Source of the DNA: Pectinatus frisingensis
GTDB lineage: Bacteria > Bacillota > Negativicutes > Selenomonadales > Selenomonadaceae
NCBI RefSeq assembly: GCF_015732285.1
Contig: NZ_WIQU01000068.1
Location: forward strand, 1 to 62,936
Reading direction: 5' to 3'
Length of the DNA stretch: 62,936 nucleotides
Positions 1 through 6,571 of the stretch are shown here, one piece after another. Below the pieces are notes generated by a model. The model was not told where the DNA came from. It did not search any database and saw only the letters and a program-made list of their open reading frames with translations. The stretch's first letter is position 1, and each line of letters begins with the position of its first letter. Position numbers and translations under genes: made by a program.

Positions 1-18
1 GCGCTTTTCTTGACTATT

Positions 19-261
19 TCAGTCAATGTTCGAATAGCGCGTAGGCTGGATAACTTCCTGAATATCCGCTTTGCCTAACAGGATATCTGCCAATGATTTT
101 TCCGGCTCTGCATCAAAGAACTGCGAATCATTGCCTTGATCGTCATTATCTATAACCAGTACTTTTAAATCACAGCTTTCTGCTATGGCATACGCCAGAT
201 TAACGGTAATTGTTGTTTTGCCAACGCCGCCTTTTTTGTTAATGAACGAAAATGTTTTCAT
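19..261 (-). pseudogene. ParA/Soj-family ATPase, N-terminal part only
   Basis: The 80-residue product opens with the deviant Walker A motif KKGGVGKTT (residues 9-17, signature Lys10) and the Walker A' segment [11 protein letters not shown] (34-44). These are typical of ParA/MinD ATPases that segregate plasmids, ICEs or chromosomes. Family members are about 250-280 residues, but here a TGA follows RYSNID, where the family normally continues into the next core strand. The next in-frame residues (NSQEKR) do not look like ParA, so a frameshift, deletion or rearrangement is likely. The ATG is preceded by a good GAGAGGA ribosome binding site. The gene runs to the window edge, so a shifted remainder cannot be excluded. 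Confidence 0.75.
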
Positions 262-315
262 AAATTTTCAAATCCTCTCGCTTAATTTTTCTATACAAAT
301 CAAGCGAAAATCTGC

Positions 316-399
316 TATAATAAATCTTAGAGAACGAGATTTGTCTATAACAAATTTTCACGTTAAGCGCTATCAGCTGCCAACTGATAGCGCTTTTTT
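316..399 (+). ncRNA. Candidate small RNA antisense to the parA leader
   Basis: On the plus strand there is a perfect TATAAT at 316-321. Two small hairpins follow, and then a 12-bp perfect stem (365-376 with 384-395) ending in a T run (394-399), which has the form of an intrinsic terminator. All neighbouring genes are on the minus strand, so this promoter-terminator pair would give a roughly 70-nt RNA complementary to the 5' leader of the parA fragment. That arrangement resembles plasmid counter-transcribed RNAs. No convincing -35 box is seen. Confidence 0.3.
365..399 (+). terminator. Intrinsic terminator, T run on the plus strand
   Basis: A 12-bp perfect stem (AAGCGCTATCAG with its complement) and 7-nt loop are followed by TTTTT on the plus strand only. 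It also lies just downstream of the minus-strand gene ending at 413, but in that direction only two T residues follow, so its main use appears to be for plus-strand transcription. Confidence 0.6.
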
Positions 400-412
400 C
401 ATACCTAAATTT

Positions 413-850
413 TTATCTTCCCTTGATTCTTACCAAAGCGCCTTCTAGTTTCATATCTGGACGTGCCTTAAAATAATAATCTTCACCATATTCGATAGAC
501 GTTGGCATCCAGGTCATCCATTCTTCTTCATCTGAGAAGTACGGCGCATAAACCTCACAACAACTACCACACGTGAATTCAATATCTGTGCCTTCCATTT
601 CAAATCTTCCAGCTGAATTACGGATTAAGCGCCCTTTCTGGCCTACGGCTGCAAACATCCGCTTTAAACGCCAATCACTTTCATCGAAGCAATTGCTGCC
701 CAAACTCAGTAAATGCTTTACATAGGTTCGCTCCTCTTCTGTTGCCTTTTCTGGATCAAACTCGTCTTGAATCCATTCCAAATCATCGACAAGTTCACTG
801 ATGATTGGAGCAGCCTTTTTAAATCGTTCAATCATGCCTTGTTTCAACAT
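413..850 (-). CDS. DUF5348-like hypothetical protein
   Basis: This 145-residue protein has an N-terminal helical half rich in Asp/Glu and a C-terminal half matching my recollection of DUF5348: GRLIRNSAGRFEM, then FTCGSCCEV, then MPTSIEYGEDYYF and a closing LVRIKGR. DUF5348 proteins are small, of unknown function, and common in conjugative and integrative elements of Firmicutes. The start at 850 is chosen over an upstream ATG at 907 because GAGGAGGAAGAG lies directly before it. The location beside parA and a recombinase fits element cargo. Function is unknown. Confidence 0.6.
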   Translation of the reverse strand: MLKQGMIERFKKAAPIISELVDDLEWIQDEFDPEKATEEERTYVKHLLSLGSNCFDESDWRLKRMFAAVGQKGRLIRNSAGRFEMEGTDIEFTCGSCCEVYAPYFSDEEEWMTWMPTSIEYGEDYYFKARPDMKLEGALVRIKGR

Positions 851-1227
851 TTTCTCTTCCTCCTCTATTCTAAAAATGGATAAAAAATAGACGTTCAATA
901 TTATCAAATATCAAACGTCTAAGACTTAAAATCTATGCTATTGTAGAATGGTAAATCCACTTGCTTCTAATAAAAATTAACGTATCCACTCACACCAGAT
1001 GTAACCGTACTTCCACTTTTATGAATTCTTCAATCACTTTTTTGAGCTCTCCATCCTTATTTTTCTTAAAGCGAAAATGTGGCTGGAAGTACGGAAAATC
1101 AAGGATTTTCGGATATTTTTCGCCGTAGCAACGCGATACACTCGACGTGAGAAACTTAGGCTATTTCCAAATATATCTACAAGCACTGTAAAACCTTGAT
1201 TTTATGTATGTTTTACATTAATTCTAT
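851..1227. other. 377-bp gap with inverted repeats, no gene
   Basis: No credible coding frame is present. Two inverted repeats are visible: AGACGTT/AACGTCT (889-895 and 914-920), just upstream of the DUF5348-like gene and possibly part of its control region, and CCGTACTTCCA/TGGAAGTACGG (1005-1015 and 1084-1094), with 68 bp between the 11-bp arms. The second may be a decayed element end or a large hairpin. Neither can be assigned. Confidence 0.4.
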
Positions 1228-1572
1228 CTACTCACCACTATCATTTTCGACTAGGCTATTTTTGCCCTTATGCTGTATGTAAGAAATCATTTCATCTATT
1301 GTGGCTAGTCTATCATTCATCATTAGTGTAACCTTAGGATACCAACCCAAAGCCTCTGCGATTTGTTTCTTTTCATCTTCTTTTTGAAGTTCTTCACTAC
1401 ATTTCTCACAGGCATTAAGCTGTTCAAAAGAACAAGATCCAAATGCAGCATGACTCACATCTTCAATTCTATGTAAACTTTTGCAAACATCACAATACAC
1501 ATAAATCGCATCATCCAATAATGGAACAAGTTCCCCCTGCTTATAATCAGCATTTAGCTTTAAGTACATCAT
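1228..1572 (-). CDS. Small CxxC-pair protein of unknown function
   Basis: The 114-residue product has two Cys pairs, CDVC near residue 27 and CEKC near residue 55, a spacing compatible with a single zinc site. A charged helical tail follows (QKEDEKKQIAEAL). No family is recognised. An AGGTAGGA ribosome binding site sits 8 nt before the ATG at 1572. Its neighbours suggest it is accessory cargo of the integrated element; a zinc-binding or regulatory role would be a guess. Confidence 0.5.
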   Translation of the reverse strand: MMYLKLNADYKQGELVPLLDDAIYVYCDVCKSLHRIEDVSHAAFGSCSFEQLNACEKCSEELQKEDEKKQIAEALGWYPKVTLMMNDRLATIDEMISYIQHKGKNSLVENDSGE

Positions 1573-1672
1573 ACATAATTCCTACCTTTCTTCTTTTGGT
1601 AGTACTATATATCACTCGTGAGGCACATAATAGCAAGTCATTTATTATACAAAGATGAAGATAATTATCCGA

Positions 1673-2596
1673 CTACTTTTTCTTTGAGCTATACTTATTT
1701 GCGCTGCGGTGCTTTGTCCCCTCTTCATCTACCGTGACATTGCTTCTCTGAGTTTTTCTTTTTTGCACTGCCTCAAAAACTTCCTTAGAGATGATTGCCG
1801 GGTTATTATCACTGATTAAATAATATGTACTATTCTCATCAGATTTCAAAAGCTCCGCTTCTCCGATATACTTTCGTTTGGTTAGCGTCAACTCAACAGT
1901 TCGTTTGTTCCACTTATCCTTGCCGGTTGGTGATTTGATACCTAGATTTTCTAGTTCTTTCAAGATGCCTGTTACGCTTTTGCCACCAAGATACAAGTTG
2001 AATATCTTCTGAACAATAGTTGCCTGTTCCTCATTAACAATTAATTTTCCGTTCTCATCGCTATCATATCCGTAACATTTTCTATCAGCTAATTTTGAAG
2101 TTCCGTATTCGACCTTCTTCTTAATACCCCATTTGATGTTTTCGCTTCTACTCTCGTTTTCTGCTTGTGCCAATGCCTCCACGATGGAAATCATCAGCTG
2201 GTTGTCGGTTTCAGTGGAATCCAGATTTTCTTGTTCAAAAATAACACGAACATCGGATTCTCCTAGTATCTTCAAAGCCTCGAGTGTATCAACAGTATCC
2301 CTGCCAAACCGACTAAGACTTTTGGTTATCACTATATTAATTTTCTTTTGCTTGCTATCTTCAACCATACGAGCAAAATCTTTTCTTAGAGATTTGGACT
2401 TACTGGATGCAATATCAATATAGACATCAACTAATCTCCAAGTATCCACTGTAGCCACAAGCCTAGTAAGTCCGGAAATCTGAGCAGTAAGACTATTCAA
2501 TTGTTGCATGTCATTTGTACTAACCCTGCAATATATTCCAACCTTCTTTTCAATTCTAGAACGTACAGCCGGAATATAGTTTACTTTCTTTTCCAT
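1673..2596 (-). CDS. Serine recombinase (resolvase/invertase superfamily)
   Basis: The 307-residue protein starts with a resolvase catalytic domain: YCRVST holds the nucleophilic Ser26, and SLSRFGRD supplies conserved arginines near residue 95. A Recombinase domain (PF07508-type) follows, with YGYDSDENGKL and an EEQATIVQKIFNLY helix. It is shorter than typical large serine integrases (450-550 residues) and shows no zinc ribbon or long coiled coil at the end, so it may be a compact or C-terminally trimmed form. The start is placed at ATG 2596, because AAGGAG sits 5 nt upstream and overlaps the alternative GTG at 2602. It probably excises or integrates the element at 1-2890. Confidence 0.85.
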   Translation of the reverse strand: MEKKVNYIPAVRSRIEKKVGIYCRVSTNDMQQLNSLTAQISGLTRLVATVDTWRLVDVYIDIASSKSKSLRKDFARMVEDSKQKKINIVITKSLSRFGRDTVDTLEALKILGESDVRVIFEQENLDSTETDNQLMISIVEALAQAENESRSENIKWGIKKKVEYGTSKLADRKCYGYDSDENGKLIVNEEQATIVQKIFNLYLGGKSVTGILKELENLGIKSPTGKDKWNKRTVELTLTKRKYIGEAELLKSDENSTYYLISDNNPAIISKEVFEAVQKRKTQRSNVTVDEEGTKHRSANKYSSKKK

Positions 2597-2892
2597 TTTC
2601 ACTCCTTGTGGCTAATCAACATCAATTTCATTTTATCTATGATGAATAGCCTATTTTTCTTCAAACCACACATATACTCTAGTGAAAAATCAATTTACAA
2701 TCATTCCGTCAACTTGCCATCACATCTTAACAATCCTATCTCCACAACCTACCCGTTTTCAAGCTGTCAACTCGACCCTACGGCATTTTAGCCGTGGATA
2801 TGTTTAGTTCCTCGATTACAACCAAAAATTCGAGAGCTGAAGTTTAACCTCCAACCCTCGGAAATCCCCTTATTTCAAGCCCTTTTCACACA

Positions 2893-4266
2893 TTACTTCT
2901 GAACCCTTGACATCAACGCTACGCACTCCACATGACATGTCTGCGGGAACATATCTACGGGCTGGATTTGTTCAGTTTTGTAACCGAGGTCAGCCAATAT
3001 GGCAATATCGCGGGCAAGCGATGCGGGATTGCAGGAAACGTAAACGATGCGTTTAGGATGCATATTAGCAAATGTTTTCAGTACAGTGGGTGTACAGCCG
3101 GCACGCGGCGGATCAACAACCACTACATCAGGATATACACCTTGTTTATAAAGCTGCGGCATAACAATAGTTGCATCACCGACGATAAATTCAGCATTTT
3201 TAACATGATTGTCACGGGCATTTTTTTGCGCATCGAGGATAGCTGGTTTGACAATTTCTATACCGTAAACTTTGCGGGCTTTTTGTGCTAAAAATAAAGT
3301 TATTGTTCCCGTGCCGCAATAAGCATCAATTACTGTCTCATGGCCGGTCAGATTAGCATATTCTAAAGCCTTTTGGTATAAAACAGCAGCTTGACTGGTA
3401 TTGACTTGAAAAAATGAGCGAGGAGATATATGGAAAGTCAGTGTTCCTAATGAATCTTTTATAGAAGGTTTACCCCATAATAGATGTGTTTCCCGCCCCA
3501 TGATAACGTTATTGCGATATGTCTGGATATTTTGCTGTACGCTGGCCAATTTGGGCAGACGTTGACGCAACAGTTTCACCAATTCCTTACTGTGATGCAA
3601 ATCTTTAGTTGCTGTGACTAGGATGACCATACAGTCACCAGTTTCACTTACACGGCCAACAATGTGTCGTAAAGTACCGATATGTTTGTCTTCATCATAG
3701 ATGCTGATGCCAAGCTTTTGTACAGCATCGCGTATAGCGTTGGCAATATTGTTATTGGTTTCTTTTTGAATATAGCAGTCACGGGTGTCGACGATGTTGT
3801 GGCTGCCTTGGGAAAAACAGCCAAGAATGACGCGCTTTTTGTCCATACCAATGGGAAACTGCATTTTATTGCGATAATTCCAAGGCTGTTTTGCACCTAA
3901 TGTTGGGTGAATTAGTAAATTTTTTTGTTTGCCAATTCTTTCTACAGCATCTTTTACTTGCTGTTGTTTTATTTTTAACTGGGCATCATAGGACAGGTGC
4001 TGCAGCTGGCAGCCACCGCATTCATAATAAAGCCCGCAGCGTGGCGCTATTCGCTGCGGGCTGGTTGTTATAATGCGGATTATTTTGCCGATAGCATAGT
4101 TCTTTTTGCTGGTTTGGATAGTTACATCCAGTTGTTCGCCAGGCAGGGCATAAGGAACAAATACCGTAAAATTATTGATGCGTCCAACGCCTTCGCCGTT
4201 ACTGCCGATGCCTGTGATAGTCATTGTATAGGTGTTGCCGATTTTTATTGGCAAGGTTGTTTTCAT
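2893..4266 (-). CDS. rlmD: 23S rRNA (uracil-5-)-methyltransferase, RlmD/RumA family
   Basis: This enzyme transfers a methyl group from SAM to C5 of a uracil in 23S rRNA (U1939-type). The 457 residues show an N-terminal TRAM domain (about 8-65), the four Fe-S cysteines C77, C83, C86 and C164, the SAM motif DAYCGTGT (314-321), the VDPPRAG motif (384-390), the nucleophile C412 in VSCNPASLARD and the general base E447 in HVE. The same fold includes RlmCD and TrmA-like enzymes, so the exact target uracil is inferred. It is last in a minus-strand run, 27 bp after the HAD gene, with GGAG before its ATG. The C-terminus is complete although accessory DNA abuts the stop. Confidence 0.93.
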   Translation of the reverse strand: MKTTLPIKIGNTYTMTITGIGSNGEGVGRINNFTVFVPYALPGEQLDVTIQTSKKNYAIGKIIRIITTSPQRIAPRCGLYYECGGCQLQHLSYDAQLKIKQQQVKDAVERIGKQKNLLIHPTLGAKQPWNYRNKMQFPIGMDKKRVILGCFSQGSHNIVDTRDCYIQKETNNNIANAIRDAVQKLGISIYDEDKHIGTLRHIVGRVSETGDCMVILVTATKDLHHSKELVKLLRQRLPKLASVQQNIQTYRNNVIMGRETHLLWGKPSIKDSLGTLTFHISPRSFFQVNTSQAAVLYQKALEYANLTGHETVIDAYCGTGTITLFLAQKARKVYGIEIVKPAILDAQKNARDNHVKNAEFIVGDATIVMPQLYKQGVYPDVVVVDPPRAGCTPTVLKTFANMHPKRIVYVSCNPASLARDIAILADLGYKTEQIQPVDMFPQTCHVECVALMSRVQK

Positions 4267-4293
4267 TTTAATAACTCCATTGTGGTAGTATTA

Positions 4294-4956
4294 TTAGTCA
4301 TTGATAAAGGTAATTTTATCAGTCAATTCGGCCGGTGATTTAAGTAATAAACGGGCACCGTTTTCCAGCAGTTCTTCCTTGGAACGGAAACCCCATAAAA
4401 CTCCTACCGGTAACATATCAGCGTTGACTGCTGTCTGCATGTCTACGGAAGAGTCGCCCATATATATTATTTCTCCCGGATTTAGATGCATTTTTTCAGC
4501 TATTAGCAGGACTTTTTTAGGGTCAGGCTTGCGTTTAAAACCAGGCAGATCACCAATGATATAGGTAAAAGTAGTTTGTCCAAATAAATGATAAATGATT
4601 TTTTTTGCAGCATCATCATGTTTATTGGTGCAGACAGCCAATGGGATATGTTTTTGCCGGAGCTTTTCAAGCATTTCTCCGATTCCATTGTAAGGCACTG
4701 TTTTATCAAGCTGATGTATGGCATAAATTTTTTTGAACTTTTCCAGAGCTTCATCAGCGATATTAGTCGGTGTATTAAGTGGCAAAGCCCGTTCAATTAA
4801 TTTTTTTATGCCGTTGCCAACCATCATGCGATAGCTTTCAATTGGGTGTTCCGGATAGCCGTATTTTTTAAGGACCGTATTTACACTGTCACCTAAATCA
4901 TTCAGGGAATTGACTAGCGTACCGTCCAAGTCGAATATTACTGCTTTATATTTCAT
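4294..4956 (-). CDS. HAD-superfamily phosphatase, phosphoglycolate phosphatase-like
   Basis: The 220-residue protein has the four HAD motifs: FDLDGTLVNS with nucleophile D9 and acid D11, the motif II region AVCTNKHDD, the Lys of KRKPDPKK, and the acidic MGDSSVDMQTA loop. The helical cap between motifs I and II is the class used by Gph, PpaX and beta-phosphoglucomutase-like enzymes. It should hydrolyse a small phosphate ester in the cytosol, with phosphoglycolate the best guess. GAAGG precedes the ATG, and it is co-oriented with rlmD 27 bp downstream. Confidence 0.85.
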   Translation of the reverse strand: MKYKAVIFDLDGTLVNSLNDLGDSVNTVLKKYGYPEHPIESYRMMVGNGIKKLIERALPLNTPTNIADEALEKFKKIYAIHQLDKTVPYNGIGEMLEKLRQKHIPLAVCTNKHDDAAKKIIYHLFGQTTFTYIIGDLPGFKRKPDPKKVLLIAEKMHLNPGEIIYMGDSSVDMQTAVNADMLPVGVLWGFRSKEELLENGARLLLKSPAELTDKITFIND

Positions 4957-5039
4957 TGATTTACCTTCTTCAATAAATTATATTTGTGTTGTTCAGTTGA
5001 GGTTGCATACAGTATGATATTTAACAGGTAAATGCAAAT

Positions 5040-5513
5040 TTATTTATTTATCTGTATATTGTCATGTTCTAGTTGCAAAAGAAATTTTTTCGTTTTTACT
5101 CCTCCGGCATAGCCGCAAAGTTTACCATCAGAGGCGATGACTCGATGGCAAGGAATGCAGATAACTATGGGATTTTTATTATTAGCCATGCCGACTGCCC
5201 GAGTAGCTTTGGAATTACCGATGGCTTCAGCTATTTCCTTATAAGAACGGGTTTGTCCGTAAGGAATATCCAATAATGCATTCCAAACTTTTTTTTGGAA
5301 TGCGGTACCGGAAGGGTTTAACGGCAAGATAAATTTATCTCTTTTGCCACTGAGATATTCGGAAATTTGTGTAAATGCTTCCCGTAATAGGAGTGATTCC
5401 ATTTTTGTGGCAGCAGAAAGCGGCTTACGAAAACTGATTTCTGTGATAGCAGATTTTTCCTCAGTTATGTATATATTGCCTATTGGTGTTTCATAGGTAA
5501 ATCTTTTTTTCAA
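5040..5513 (-). CDS. ogt: Methylated-DNA--protein-cysteine methyltransferase
   Basis: A suicide repair protein that takes the alkyl group from O6-alkylguanine onto its own Cys. The signature IPCHRV is present with acceptor C122, preceded by the PYGQTRSYKEIA helix-turn-helix and SKATRAVGMANNKNP. An N-terminal ribonuclease-H-like domain of about 70 residues is retained. I place the start at TTG 5513, because AAGAGG lies 9 nt upstream and the protein then begins MKKRFTYETPIG, like family members. An ATG at 5570 has no ribosome binding site and would add 19 atypical residues. Confidence in the function is high; in the start it is moderate. Confidence 0.88.
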   Translation of the reverse strand: MKKRFTYETPIGNIYITEEKSAITEISFRKPLSAATKMESLLLREAFTQISEYLSGKRDKFILPLNPSGTAFQKKVWNALLDIPYGQTRSYKEIAEAIGNSKATRAVGMANNKNPIVICIPCHRVIASDGKLCGYAGGVKTKKFLLQLEHDNIQINK

Positions 5514-5591
5514 GGAAGTATGCCTCTTTTCATTAAAATGTATTTTAATGGTCAGTAATAAGGCCAACATGTATAAAACGCTATCAGCAAG

Positions 5592-5936
5592 TCATAGTTT
5601 TAGTATTTGTTTAAGTTCATGGGCTGTCTGGCGTAATCCCCAGGGCTGCTGCAGTAAAACCGGGATAACAGCGCGATATTGTTTTACTGTAGCCATTAAA
5701 ATGACATCGGTAACAGGCTGGCTAAGATCAGCACAATGTCGGGATATAGCAGCGTCACCACCTTTACTGAGCATAGTTTGTTTTAAAATATTGGCAGCTT
5801 TGGTGTCAACGTCGGTCAGTTTGATTACACGAAAAATTGCCTTTTCCGCCATTATTGCAATACCGGCATCGGTACAGTCAACAGCTGCTATTGCTGCTTT
5901 GGCGGCGGGATAGTCGTTAATTGTCAATATTTCCAT
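5592..5936 (-). CDS. Stand-alone protein like the N-terminal extension of dihydropteroate synthase
   Basis: The 114 residues read like the N-terminal extension found on some clostridial dihydropteroate synthases: AAIAAVDCTDAGIAIMAEKA, then TDVDTKAANILKQTMLSKGG, then VTDVILMATVKQYRAVIP and QPWGLRQTAHEL. The TIM barrel that would make dihydropteroate is absent and no folP follows. It therefore cannot carry out FolP catalysis alone; it may bind the folate precursor or a partner. It is 9 bp from the MBL hydrolase gene and apparently cotranscribed with rel. The family assignment rests on remembered patterns. Confidence 0.6.
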   Translation of the reverse strand: MEILTINDYPAAKAAIAAVDCTDAGIAIMAEKAIFRVIKLTDVDTKAANILKQTMLSKGGDAAISRHCADLSQPVTDVILMATVKQYRAVIPVLLQQPWGLRQTAHELKQILKL

Positions 5937-5945
5937 GGTATCATC

Positions 5946-6566
5946 TCAAGAAAAATAGGGGTTGTACGTTTTTTCATGACCGATAGTGGTGGTCGGACCA
6001 TGACCGGGATAAACAATATTGTCGGTGCTGAGAGGTAATATATTTCTCTCAAGGCTGCTGACCAATGCCTTCATGGAACCTCCGGGGAAGTCAGAGCGAC
6101 CTATTGATTCAGCAAATAGTGAATCACCGGAGAAAATTATTTGGTCGTTTATCAGGCAGATACCGCCTGGAGTATGTCCCGGTGTATGAATGACTTTTAA
6201 GTAGCTTTTACCTATGTGTATTATATCATTTTCATTAAGAAAAAAATCAGCTTTTTTTGATATGACAGGTGAACCCCAGTAAGTTGAAAGGTTTAGCTTG
6301 GCATCGGTCAGCATTGGTGCGTCGAGAGGATGGATTCCAAGCTTAATGGAGAATTTATCACATACGGCAGTGTTGGCACCAATATGGTCACTGTGACCAT
6401 GTGTATTAAGCACATATTTTATGGTGCAGTCAGCAGCCTTTATCCAGTTTAAGATAAGTTGGGGATGTGAGCCCGGATCGATGACGACAGCCTCTTTAGT
6501 AGAGGTGTCAATTGCCAGGTAACAGTTTTCGTCGAAGTCGCCGTTGGTAAGAACTTTTACTTCCAT
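5946..6566 (-). CDS. MBL-fold metallohydrolase, glyoxalase II-like
   Basis: The 206-residue metallo-beta-lactamase-fold protein shows THGHSDH (H56, H58, D60, H61), H131 in HTPGHTPGG, D148 in SGDSLF and H189 in VYPGHGPTT, a complete two-metal site of the glyoxalase II/YqgX type. It probably hydrolyses a glutathione-like or other small thioester in the cytosol. A gene of this type follows rel in many Firmicutes. The start at ATG 6566 has AGAAGG 12 nt upstream, inside the end of rel; a TTG at 6575 is too close to that site. Confidence 0.85.
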   Translation of the reverse strand: MEVKVLTNGDFDENCYLAIDTSTKEAVVIDPGSHPQLILNWIKAADCTIKYVLNTHGHSDHIGANTAVCDKFSIKLGIHPLDAPMLTDAKLNLSTYWGSPVISKKADFFLNENDIIHIGKSYLKVIHTPGHTPGGICLINDQIIFSGDSLFAESIGRSDFPGGSMKALVSSLERNILPLSTDNIVYPGHGPTTTIGHEKTYNPYFS

Positions 6567-6571
6567 AGTAA

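Larger units (their letters stand above)
1..2890. mobile_element. Inner end of an integrated ICE- or plasmid-like element (partial)
   Basis: Four minus-strand genes with accessory character sit together: a ParA ATPase fragment, a DUF5348-like protein, a small CxxC protein and a serine recombinase. Core genes begin immediately after them with rlmD. The recombinase lies closest to the rlmD 3' end, as expected for an integrase at the element boundary, and genes of the rumA/rlmD family are known integration sites for ICEs. The left part of the element lies outside the window and no att repeat can be matched inside it, so the boundary near 2603-2892 is an inference. Confidence 0.45.

Noticed and set aside
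2501-2791. 96-codon plus-strand frame across the recombinase start
   Set aside because: It overlaps the recombinase N-terminus in antisense and has no site or recognisable motif.
2603-2892. Attachment-site repeat of the rlmD 3' end
   Set aside because: I looked for a second copy of the rlmD end sequence within the first 2.9 kb and found none; the partner site would lie outside the window.
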